Shown one piece after another: positions 1 to 10,752 of a DNA stretch of 64,000 nucleotides. This DNA comes from Pelomyxa schiedti (taxonomy: Eukaryota; Evosea; Pelobiontida; Pelomyxidae): assembly GCA_020536535.1 (NCBI GenBank), contig JAHLWZ010000113.1:57317-121316 (forward strand). The letters run 5' to 3'. The first letter of the stretch is position 1; every line of letters begins with the position of its first letter. Made by a program: the position numbers and the translations under genes. The notes under the pieces are model-generated. The model saw only the letters and a program-made list of their open reading frames with translations, ran no database searches and was not told the DNA's origin.

Positions 1-2345
1 TAAAAGATCAATCAATACAAGAAGGGGGGTGCTCTCCTACATTTTGCCAATGGAAAGAAAGTGAACTTAATACAGAATACAATCTTCTTATTTGCACAGG
101 CGACATATTATCGATGTGTTCAAGTACTCCTATTAAGCCTCAGGAGTGTACCCTAAAACAAGCTTCAAGGAAACCTTTGATCTGCCCAATAAATTCTCCC
201 AATACTCCTCGAGATGTGTTCGTTAGTTCCTCTAAGGCAGAAAGAGCTGCATTGGATTCCACCGCCTGGAAAATTTAGCTTCTATGTATTTCCTTCTGGG
301 GCTTACATTGCATGAGGACAAATGAGTTATAAGGGCATTCAATATTTCCTGTGTTGGGCAGCATATATGAGGTGTGGAAGAATTTTAGGGAAAAGTAAAA
401 GTACTTGACGTGCATAATGGTCACCAAATGCGGAAAAAGCACCACTATAGATAAATGATGCAAAGTCTCGTGTAGAGGAAATTGTTGCTCTCATCAAAGG
501 TTCCGTTAGGGAAATAAGCTGAGGCATGTACCTGTTGAAAAGTAAGCTATGAATAGAGTGAAATTTAGAACTCTCACTCTAAACAGGCATCTGGATGCTT
601 GAATACACCTTGTGTGAAGAGTTTTTGAGTAAAATGGTTTGTGTCTATTTTGGACTTGAAAAGACTTTCGACTGCTTTACGCTGACTAGAAACAGTGTGA
701 ATAAGGAGAAGTAAGATAATGTCAATGGAGGTGTGGTCATTCTGATAGAGGTGAGATGGTCGGATTGGTGATAACAGCTACGCACTGGATCTGTTATGGT
801 CTTAATGGCCTTCAGAAAAGCTTCAGAAAGGTCTTTGCTGAATCTAATACCATTGCGTATTGCTTCTGTGCATGTTTTAATATACCACCATACCTGATGG
901 GGAAAAACCAAGTGTGAATCTTTCATCAAGCTGGGAAGCTTTATTTTTACTGTGCAGTGAAGTTCTGAACGCGTACTCCAGTGATGTCCTCATTTCATCA
1001 ATGACCTTTTTTTTTGGATTTGGATCCATCCTTGTAAATAAAAAGCTTACCTTCTTCATTGTGGATGGTGTCACTGAGTGAAGGAGAAAGCTTATGAGTA
1101 TAGCCAATTCGTCAGTGTTTACAGATCCTAGAGTTTCAATAGCACGAGACTGTACCTTTACCTGTTGGAGTAAGTGGTTAAAAATCGGTAATGGAAGCAT
1201 GCCAGGATATCGTCCGGTAAATTTAGGTTAGCCAGTGTATCTAGAACAGTTCCAGTAAATCCTGGGTGTTCGAGGAATGATTGAACAGTATCTAAAACTT
1301 TCTAGAAAAGCCATCAGTCAAATAGTATGTACTAGAAGAAATACTGGATGTTCGCTTTCTGAGATCATGTCAGGGAGGGCACCTAGTATTTCTTTCTGCA
1401 AATCTGGAGCGCAAACTGACAGAACTTCTAGTACTTTGTTTGTAAATCTGACGAATGTCAATTCGTTTGTTTCAAGTGCTCAATTAACCTAGCGGAATCT
1501 TCTTTGGTATCTATCCACCTCAGATGCCCTAAAATAAGTGGCACGATTGGTGTATCACTCCTGCAAGGCAAATCAGTTTTGAAAGGTCAACGAGGGGGAA
1601 ATACTTTATCTCCTCTGTTAACTGTGGCAGTTTTTCCATAAGAAAATCCACCAAAGTGGGTTGAACTTGTGTAGCTGCAAGGAGAACTTTAATTAGAGAA
1701 CGCCGCAAGCTCTGAAACTGAGACCTTTTAGGTGGGGAGGTGGGTGATATTTGTCAGAGAGACTTAGAACTCACGTAGAAAGAGTTGTCTCAGAAAGTGG
1801 CTCAAGAGCTTTTTCAAGCTCACCATCATCCGAAAAGAGTGTTTTCATTCCGTCAAGAAAATTTCCCAAAAGGGCTTCATTCATCATCGAAAGATTTGAA
1901 CACAAATGACGCTCGAATTTCATGGCATCTGAGACTGAATACAAGATAGGTAGGAATTTTGCTTAAGGAGGAGGGAAAACAAACAAACCTGTATACGACT
2001 CCAACTTGTCAGAGGGCACCTTGACCCCGCTTTCGCTTAGAATCTTGAGAAATTTGACAACATTTGGCTTTGCAGCACTAGTAATGTTTCTCTGTGACGA
2101 AGGAGGAGGCTTTGTAGCAGGCACAGATCCACCGGAACTGCGCGGCACTTGAGACTGAGCGAGCGGCGTGCCAGCAGATCTCGTTCCCGCCGCGGCCGTG
2201 CTGCTTAGTTTGACCGGCACGTTGTTTCTTGGCGTGGCCTGTGTCGACCTGGGGCCTGAATCAGTAGCACTGGATCTAGATTGTGTCGAAGATGCGGTTG
2301 CTCGCTTACTGCCATCCGCCGGTTCCTTCCCCTTGTCTCGCCTCA
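1..2345 (-). CDS. FANCD2: FANCD2-like Fanconi anaemia protein (N-terminal part, truncated by window edge)
   Basis: FANCD2 pairs with FANCI, is monoubiquitinated by the Fanconi core complex and clamps DNA during interstrand crosslink repair in the nucleus. Reading the minus strand, successive exons follow the human protein in order: a Ser/Thr/Lys-rich N-terminus, LKILSESGVKVPSDKLESY, the segment SLIKVLLAATQVQPTLVDFL (human [20 protein letters not shown]), a segment ending in FLLHSV (human FILHSV), SEAFLKAIKTI (human SEAWIKAIENT), and near the left edge VLEHIDNMSPVQIRRLYSVL (human [20 protein letters not shown]). At least six short introns interrupt it. I prefer the ATG at 2345, which opens a Lys/Arg-rich start; an in-frame ATG at 2451 is possible. 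The window stops roughly ten residues before the position of the human ubiquitination lysine K561, so presence of that lysine cannot be judged. Family assignment is strong; exon ends are approximate. Confidence 0.88.
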
Positions 2346-2540
2346 TTTTCCGTTTTATTCGGTATCTATTGAGTGAATAAGAAGAGGCAGAAGGTCGTTC
2401 AGTTGACTGACACCACTGCCCCACGGAGCTTTCTGTGTACACTCTGACCACTCATTGTAGGGAGTGGGCGGTTGAAAGAGGACTTCTCAGGGGACGGTTT
2501 TCTCTGAAAAAACGGTTGTGATCATTTTCGGGGTAATTAA
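2346..2540. promoter_or_regulatory. Divergent intergenic region between FANCD2-like gene and unknown gene
   Basis: About 195 bp (90 bp if the upstream FANCD2 start is used) separate two divergent start codons, so both core promoters must lie here. No TATA box or recognisable operator was seen. Confidence 0.4.
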
Positions 2541-3482
2541 ATGGAGGAGTACGCGTCTGAGCTGGCGAGGCTTATTGGTGAGGTGCCACGTCGGGATGAC
2601 GAGAGACCCGCTTTCGTAAGGTTGAGGGACATGCGATCTCAGGTGCCAAATATGACGTCAGTTGCCTGCATGCTTTTCCCACTCGCTTTTCTCGGAGCGA
2701 ACTAGCGAAAGCTTCTCATTAAATACAAAAAACAAAAAACCCCCCTTTGTGACTTCGTTCGTGTGGCGGTGCAGGTGCTGTTGGCGAGATACCCTTACGA
2801 CAGTGGATATGCGTACATCGCAGCCAAAGATGGAGTGAATAAAGTAGTCGTAGACACTAAGGTTTCTTTTTTCTTTTTTCTATTTATTTGTTTTTGTTTT
2901 TCACCTTTTTCTTCTCTGGTTTTTCGTTTCTACACAGGACTGGGTGCAAGGTCTCATTGGAACGATTGACCAAACGTGTAAGAGTTTATTAGCTCGGCGC
3001 GAGTGCGTTTACGCCAGAGACCAGTTGGCTGCCATTCTCGCATTTTTCAATCACGTGAAATTGCCGGCTTTCCACGCAACAACTGTAAGTATTATGCAGT
3101 CTTCAGAAGAGGACTTTGAGCATACTGAACCAGTTGGCTCCAATCCTAGTGTTTCTTTGTGCCTACTCACTCCGCCAAGTGAGAGTGGAGAAGAACCAAA
3201 AACCGCCATATTGTCTCTGGACGGTGATGGTAATTGCCGAATTTCTGCCCCTCTTCTATGAATACTGTTAATTATAAACTAACGTTCCCAAACAACACTC
3301 TCACCCCAAACAAAACAAAACAAAACAAAACAAAACAAAACAAAACTCAACCACCAGGGATGGTAACAATTGAAGAGGAGTCACTCAACGATTCTGACAC
3401 ACCATTCCACCTACACTTTTGTGAGAGCAACACTGACTCAGCAACCAACTCCCTTCCTCCAACAAACTCACGAGGCTCCTGA
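2541..3482 (+). CDS. Unknown small protein, four exons
   Basis: I do not recognise this gene. Four exons join in frame: 2541-2642, 2775-2861, 2938-3229 and 3358-3482, giving about 200 residues. The first half is well ordered (MEEYASELARLIGEVPRRDD, then LLARYPYDSGYAYIAAKDG and DWVQGLIGTIDQTCKSLLAR) and looks largely helical. The C-terminus is acidic and Ser/Asp-rich. The last intron holds an (AAAAC)n run. No signal peptide or membrane segment is seen, so it is probably cytosolic or nuclear. A GTAAGT...CAG stretch of 15 nt around 3086-3100 stays in frame and is most likely coding. It shares a divergent promoter with the FANCD2-like gene and is followed in tandem by the TPR gene. Confidence 0.6.
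3308..3346. repeat. (AAAAC)n microsatellite inside an intron
   Basis: Seven to eight tandem units of a five-base AAAAC motif lie in the last intron of the unknown gene at 2541-3482. Similar A-rich C-punctuated runs occur in introns near 38702-38735 and 61786-61820. Confidence 0.8.
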
Positions 3483-3595
3483 GTCTCCAGTACTCGCCAA
3501 TCCTCAGTCTCTGACAACTCCCCGTACAGCATCAAAAAAAAATATTTTTTTCCCTGTTTTTTGCCCTTGATCCGACGAAAAAAACAAGGGTGGAT

Positions 3596-6500
3596 ATGGA
3601 GCAGCACCTTGCGTCTTACATTCGGAATTTCATGTCCGGGAGCTACACTCCAGCCATCAAATCAATTGATGCAGCCATTGAGTGCCTGGTCGCTCAGTCG
3701 CAGGGCTCGGGGCTGAGGGAGCAGCAACTTGCGTCGCTGTACTGCAACAAGGCAGAGATATACAACAAGTTGGGGCTCACGAAACACTGCGCCCAGGGGT
3801 ACACAAAGGCCATCGAGAGCGACCCGGACTGCGCAGTTGCTTACCTGAGACTGGGCGATCTGATGCTCAAATCTGGTAAGGCCAGCGAGGCGGCAGATCT
3901 GTACTCCAGGGGGGCGATGTCTAGATTTGGACTCTTGAGTGACGTGTGTGTGTTCGTCTCGCTGACCGAGAGGCTCAGGCACATCGAATCTCTGGGATCT
4001 CCCGGTCAATCTGAGACTGGGGAAGTTCCCGTCGTTGCTCCTCAGCCTCCTTCCGCCTCAGTTTCGTCATCTTCGTCGTCCTCTGGGTCTCCGAACCAGA
4101 TTCGGGTTGTGGAATCTCCAAAAGTGGCCGTTGGAGCTCCCCGAGATGCCATGCCAGTTTCGTCAACATCAACGCCAACGGTTCAACCTCGGTTTTCGCT
4201 GAACAAGCAACGGCCGGAACCCGAAGATACGATATCTGCTGTTGCCAATGTGTCTGTTGCCGCTGCCCACGTTGCTGAACGAGGATTGGTGCAACATGGT
4301 ACTACTCGATTCATTCACGGCACAATTCCTCTGTATTTAGAAGTGTATATTCATTCGTAAATATGGATGAGAAACCGTTCCATTCAAGTAATTCATAGGT
4401 GTGGGGAATGCTGAAGTGGACAGGAAAATAGCATTGGGTTACCTTCAAGTAAACACTGGAAAACTGGCTGAAGGGATCGAGATATTCAATCACCTCCTGG
4501 ACTTAAATCCTCACATTGTTGCAGCCTATCTTGGAAGAGGCACTGCAATGGCCCTTGCTGGTGATATTAAGGGAGCTCTCCGAGATTTCGTATCGGCTAT
4601 CGACGAGAATCCGAAGTGTAGTGATGCTTACGTTCGGAAGTAACGTCTCCTTTACCGCCTTTTTGAAGCTCATCTATATTAAAGAGGACAAGCACTGTCC
4701 GCTCTTGGTGAAGATAAACAAGCACTCGAATCGATTACACAAGCAGTTGAGATTTTAGCACGGTCCGGCCCGCCAGAGCAAATAGTCGAACCTCTGCAAC
4801 AACGTGGACTACTGTTACTAAAAATGCATAATTATACACGTGCTATGCAAGATTTCAAGCAAATCCTTGCCATACAACCTGGGAGACCAGGCACATGGAA
4901 CAACTTGGGGATGTGCCTAGCAACAATTGGTTCACCTAGACTTTCTATTGATGCACATGCGAGGGCAGTGGCGTTTGACCCCCACTACAGAGAAGCATGG
5001 AGCAACATCTCCCAAGCCTGGAAGGAGTTAGGTGTCTTTAAGAAGGCAGCTCAGACATTAGATCAGGCCTTGGAGGCAAGTCCTTCATACTCTCACGCTC
5101 ATTACATGTGGGGAATGTTGTGCCATGGCTCCGGCCAGCATTCTCTGGCAATACCACATTTTGACCGCGCGATTTCATGCAACTCATCGAGTGAGGACCA
5201 AGAAGGGATAAGAGGAGGAAACTCTCTTTTGGACTCTCTGCAAATGCGTGGGGTTACCTATCATGCACTGGGGTTGTTTAGGAAGGCAGTTAGCGATTAC
5301 GATGCTGTTGTTAAAGTTAGCCCATTTCATGTTGCATGGTATCATAGGGAGTGTGCGCTCTACCTTGCCTCACAGCTTGATACGCCGCTAGACAAATTTG
5401 ATTTCGATGCTGGTATGGACCCTTATTTCAAAGAAGCCTGGTGTAAACGACACCACCCTGCCACGCTCAGTAAGTACAATCACCAGTCCCCCACAATTTT
5501 GAATAAAGTACCCGATGTAACGCCATATACTCCTGATTATACCGCCGTACCTCAAGTTGCTGAGCTTGTTCACACCGCCGCAGTTCTTGGCAGAGCACTG
5601 CAGTACAACTCACCAGGATTTCTCCCCAATATCCGACAGTATGCCACTCTGGGTATTGGTGCTCTTAGCACAGCACAGTGGATTAGGCAGCAAACAGCAC
5701 CAGTTGTGAGCTCAAGTTGTAAGTGGAGGAATATGTATAGTATAGCATCCAAGTGGAGGCAAATTTCTGAACCAAATGACTCTACTTGGTGGGTGGACAT
5801 GCTTTCACCGGAACAATTCGAAGAAGGATTCGGGTCAACGACCCCCATAATAACTGGCCAAACAAATGTGGTGCGGTACTACCCTCAATTTGAGAGGGCT
5901 TTTGGAATTGTAAAAGCTGCATTATGCTCCCCAACATCTCTTAACACACCACCTGGAATAGTTCCCGATGAAATAATGCTAGCCAAAGATTGTTCTGACC
6001 TCTGGAAGCTCGTTCAACACGATTTCTGGATTGTCACACCTTGTAAGAGTATGTGCTCGCCAGGACGAATTCTGGAAGGCACGAGACTAACACTCCAAGC
6101 AAGTCCACCTGAAGGATTTGAGTTCACAATAAGGACACCCGGAACCCCGCCACGCTGGAAGTTATATGATGAAGAACTATCCTATGCGTTCCAAAAATTT
6201 GTCCAGTGCTTCCAGAAGGTAATTCAAGAGAGGCAGGATACACCCACGCCACCTCCAACCCCAAATCCAGTTAATACTAGTACGTACACTCCCGCTGAGA
6301 TTGCAACAATAGACGCTGCTCTGATCCTGTCATTTTATTGGTATAACTTCATGCCTCTCAGTAGAGGAACCGCAGCGGTTGGTTACGTTTGCTTGCATGC
6401 CATGCTGCTATCTATAGGCTTCCGGCTTTCAGCAAGAGGAACGCCGCCAAATTTACAAGTTGATTGGGATGCTATCCTCGGGTCTGATCCGCTAGAATTT

Positions 6501-6731
6501 GTGGAGACACAAAAGAAGTGGATTTTGAAGTCATTGATAAAGGTTGATCCGGAACAGGTCCAAGCACTACCAATCAAACAAACCTGCGCAAGTGTGCGCG
6601 GCGCTGTAGCATTCCTCAATGCGACGTGTATCAGGGAATCCAACCTTGTAGAAGACTATGAAATGTGGGAAGACACCACCAACAAGCCCGAAAATCCCTA
6701 CACAGAACCCCACCTCAGCATAGATTGTTGA
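3596..6731 (+). CDS. SRFR1/TTC13-like tetratricopeptide-repeat protein
   Basis: A TPR adaptor of the family that includes human TTC13 and plant SRFR1, a negative regulator of NLR-triggered immunity. Three exons join: the ATG at 3596 to about 4290, a middle exon from about 4400 to 4640, and a long last exon from about 4693 to 6731. TPR pairs are clear, for example EIFNHLLDLNPHIVAAYLGR and TWNNLGMCLATIGSPRLSID. A Ser/Pro-rich linker follows the first TPR block. After the TPRs comes the family-specific C-terminal region with KEAWCKRHHPATL, KWRQISEPNDSTWWVDML, EGFGSTTPIITGQ, DFWIVTPCKS, RTPGTPPRWKLYDEE and YWYNFMPLSRGTAAVGYVCL. These match my memory of SRFR1-type C-termini. Its function in this organism is unknown. 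The upstream codon GTG at 3590 is not needed as a start. Confidence 0.75.
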
Positions 6732-6844
6732 GTCCCTGTAACCTCCAGATAACAATAAAAGACACCCATTACCCAACAAACAAGAACGAGAACTGGCAAA
6801 AATTCAGTTTTCTCAATTTTACACACAAAACTATTTTTTTCTAT

Positions 6845-9800
6845 TTAGCTTCTCATAATAGAGGTCCTACAGACAGGGCACGAAGCCGTAGCGGGTGCAC
6901 AAATACTACACACACATTGATGTCCACAGGCAAGCATGATGAGTTTCCTGCCTGAGATTGAGCAGACCAAACAGTCTCTGGACTGAGGTGGGTGGGGTTG
7001 TCTTGGTGTCTCTGTCTTGGCAACTCCAGATGGTATCTAGAGGTGGTGTGAGATTCACGGGGTTGTAATTGTGGGTCGTGTGGTGTGGGGAATTCTTACC
7101 GCAGTGGGAGGACCAGGAGGCGGTTTTGGCTTGAATGTGAGAATCGCTTCGAATATCGCGGCAAGTGCCCGGAGTAGTTCTTGGAACTAGTGGGAATCAG
7201 GTTTGCCGGACTACTATTGTGGGAGGAGTGGGAATTACCTTGGGCAGTGATACAGCGCTGAGAGTGACAGAGCGAATTAGCTGAATTGGCTGTGCAAGTT
7301 GTGGGTTGGCACGGCATACATTATCAACTTTCATGGTTGTTGGCTAAAAACACAAGTAAGATAGATGGGAATAGCACAAGAAGAGCCTTACCCAGGAGGG
7401 AACCCACGCTGGGCCACACAGAAAAGTTCCAAGGCAGGATAAAATCACGTTCTCCATCCAAATAAAAACTATTCCAGGTAAGAGGGAGTAAATGAGACAA
7501 GGAGACTTACTATCGTTGGCAATTCTACCGTACTGCTGGGTTTGGGAAATGTCACATTGGAAAGATTTTCGCACTGCGGCGGAAATTCCTGGTAGAAGAG
7601 AGTCCACTGCATCTCCCAGACGTACAACTTGATTAAGCTGGGTAACAAGGGTTTGATTCGAAAATGGACTGGCGGGAGTTTGTTGTGGAGGCTGCGCACG
7701 CTCTTGGGGTTCTGTTTTGTATCTTAATGAAGCAAAAAAGCATAAACAAGCAAGGAAAACTTACTTGGTGGGTAACCTGACCCTGATGTGCCCGAACCTA
7801 CACGGATTATCTCTAGGCATCGCCCTTCTAAGTTCTGCAAACATATTACTGTGCAAAATTAAAATGAGTAGTACTTACAAATCCATGAAGAGAGAGGGCA
7901 ATGTTATATGACTTCTCATCTTCCAGTGATACATAACCATAGCCTCTTGATCTCCCTGATGGCTCCTGAAGAACCTCTGCAGCTGCAACCTACGACCATT
8001 TAGACCAAGAAAGTTCGAAATTCGAAGGAAATTTACGACCTTGCATCCTTGGTTCACAAAAAAGTTGTGTAAAGTGTCGCTGTCCACTTGAAACTTGATG
8101 TTGTTTACCCTCAGTCGATAAGGATCATTGTTACTGTAAGCTGGTAGTGAAGACTCAACGGGAAGTGTTGCCAGTCGTCCCAGTACCCTTGGGCTGACTG
8201 AAATGGTAGCTCCATCAAGTGTCTTTTGTTGTCCACATCAGAAAAAAAACTTTCTGTAAATATTTTAAACCTTTCCACTGCACCTCAGAGCGTTATGATA
8301 GGAGTTGGAATCAGCAAGTTCCAATACACCATACAAGCAATCTTTCCCAAATTTATCGGCTGATAACTTGCAGGTTTGTACCTTTTGTGTTCAGTACAAA
8401 CCACAACAAACTAAACCTGACTGTACCCTGCAATCGTGACTTTGGAAAAAGTGCACCAAACCATCACGTGAAGTCTCTACAGCAATATTAGTGATCTGGA
8501 CAGTGAGTCCAGTATCAGATTTTCGTTGGTGTACTGAAATGCGCCTGTCATGAACAATCTAAGTAGAATTAATACTAGTTTTTAAAAACAGACAAAAGTA
8601 CAGTTCCGTCTAAAGTGAGTGCTGTTTCATATGATTCAACATCAAAAAAGTCTACAAATCCATATTTCCCAACCCCCCCAGATTTTTCTGGTTTAAGATC
8701 ACACTCTTTTACCTGTAGAATATGAGTGATTCCAAGTCATTTATATGCTACATACTCGGCAACCCTTATTAATGAATAGCTGTGCAACTTCATCTCTTGT
8801 GGCATCAGAAGGTAGACCACCCAAATAAAGACTATATCTCTCCCTTATAGGCCTCTCTGTTTCGTCAAATCGGACAAGATCAGTCCTTCCTGCCAGTTTG
8901 CTTTCGAAGGTTTCCCTATTTCTGTCATTTTCCCTTTCCCGACTCCTGCTCTTGTCCCTTCCCCTACTTCGGTCTCTGTACCGATCACGATCCCTGTCCC
9001 TATCTCTATCCCTGTCCCTGTCTCGATCTCTGTATCTATCCCTGCTTCTGGACCTACTTCTACTTCTGCTCCTACTTCTGGTTCTGCTCCTACTCCTGCG
9101 TCTATCTCGCCTATCTCTGTCCCTTTCCCTACTATTTTCGTGATCTCTTGTACTTGTTTCAGGGTACGGCTGAAGAGGTTGCTGGTATCCAGATTGTTGT
9201 GTGTCATATGAACTATATTGTTGTTGAGATTGCCCATAAGGAGTGGAGTAGCCACTCTGTGGCTGACTAGTGTATGCTTCCTGAGGAGGCATCGAAGGTG
9301 TTTGTGGGTAGGAGTACTGGGGGTAGTTCATAGGGGGAGGAGATTGGTATGGGGAATTGTATCCCGGAGGATTGAAGGTTTGTTGTTGGTACAGTTGTGA
9401 CAGTTGTGACTGAGGAGGGCCATAGGGATTGGGTTGCTGAGTTGGGGCAAAATTGGGAGGAGGAACATTGGAGCTATAAGCTGGAGTTGGATTGGGATTA
9501 TTGTAAACAGGGCCAGTGGGTGTATAATTAGTGGCATAAGGATATCGAGGAGGCTGCGTCGAACCACCAGTGTAATTATTCTGTGGGTAAGTTCCAGGAG
9601 GAGCCTGGTGCTGAATAGAAAAGTCCTGCTGCACTCCGGAATATGGGGGATTCCCTCCACTTGGAGGATAAGGGTAAGACTGTGGCATGTTTTGGGAAGG
9701 TGGAGCTCCTCCCATGACTGTTGATGATTGTGGGTGTGGTTGCTGTTGTAATTGAGGTTGATTTGGAGCTGCCGGGTAGCTACCAAAGCCGGTCATGGAG

Positions 9801-10654
9801 GCCTGAGGCCGGTTCTGAGCAGCGGCGTTTGAAGTTGGAGGAATGTTAGAGAATCCTCCACCTGGAATAGGAATTGAACTAGTAGTGTTGGTGGAGTTGG
9901 TGTTGATTAAGTTAGAGTAAGTTCCGACTGTGCCGCCAGTGGGATTCGATCCTCCGACCAACTGATGCTGCTGCTGTTGGTCGGAGGAACCAGAACCGGA
10001 ACCATTAACATTCACATTCACTGTGGATCGCATTCCGGCTCCCGAAACCGAATTCGCAACCGAACTCGAACTCGTCGTTATCGCACTCGAACTCGAATTC
10101 GGATTGGCACTAGATTGTTGTTGTTGATACGCCTGTTGTTGGTAGTTGTTGTTCTGGGCCAGGCTCGATGTAGCATTTGACGTCATAGTATTGGCATTTG
10201 CGCTCGTAGCCCCGGTTGTAGTCGATGACGGCGGATTGGATGAGACGGCTGCGTAGGGGTTCGAACCTCCTACCTGCTGCTGCTGCGACTGTGACACCCC
10301 CTGCGGCTGGTGCGTGATCGGCCCCGACTGCGACACTAGCGAGGCGGAGGAAAAATACGAGGGAGGGGCGGATGGAGGGAGTTGTTGTTGCATCGAGGGG
10401 GGCATGGGGAAGCGAGGGAGGGAGGGGACGGGCATGGGCTGGGGGCGCTGGGCGGGGGCGGCGGACATCGGGAGGGGCATACCGATGGGCATAGGCATGG
10501 GGACCGGCATCGGCGGGGGCGGCGGCGGGCGGAACGACGGGGGCGGCGCCGGCATAGCAGCCGTCGACGTCGGTGGCGCCATGGACGAGGGTGTGTACAT
10601 GCCAAGCTGTTGGTTTTGGTTGGGGAACCTACTCGGTGTCACCGTAGGCTGCAT
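6845..10654 (-). CDS. SR-type RNA-binding protein: three RRMs plus C-terminal RING finger
   Basis: The first exon (10654-8756) encodes a long Pro/Gln/Ser/Asn-rich region and then an Arg/Asp-Arg/Ser domain typical of splicing factors. Three RRMs follow across short introns: RRM1 (YSLYLGGLPSDATRDEVAQL ... GKYGFVDFFD), RRM2 (LTVQITNIAVETSRDGLVHF ... CLYGVLELAD) and RRM3 (YRLRVNNIKFQVDSDTLHNF ... GYGYVSLED). A Gln/Pro linker and two helical exons (QLIRSVTLSAVSLPK, FQELLRALAAIFEAIL) lead in frame to a final exon with a C3HC4-like RING: CLVCS, then CGHQCVCSIC and CPVCRTSIMRS before the stop. The reading frame can be followed across every intron, so I treat it as one gene. It is probably a nuclear splicing or RNA regulator with ubiquitin-ligase potential; U2AF-type RS-RRM proteins lack a RING. 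The start is the ATG of MQPTV. Confidence 0.8.
8945..9140. repeat. RS/RD dipeptide-coding repeat
   Basis: Near-tandem six-base units (forms of TCTCTGTCCC and GATCGAGA) encode the Arg-Ser and Arg-Asp run of the RRM-RING protein. It is degenerate, not a pure satellite, as expected for a selected RS domain. Confidence 0.7.
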
Positions 10655-10752
10655 CACCACCAAGAAATAAAATTTTCTTATTGGTTTGGAAATCAAAAAA
10701 AAACATCAAAATTCTCGGTGTTTGTTGTTGTTGCACTTTGCACGTTTAGTTT

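Noticed and set aside
3086-3100. A 15-nt GTAAGT...CAG stretch that could be an ultra-short intron
   Set aside because: It is in frame, reads without stop, and all other introns here are about 45 bp or longer.
8898-9143. Plus-strand Leu/Ser-rich frame
   Set aside because: It is the antisense reading of the RS domain of the RRM-RING gene.
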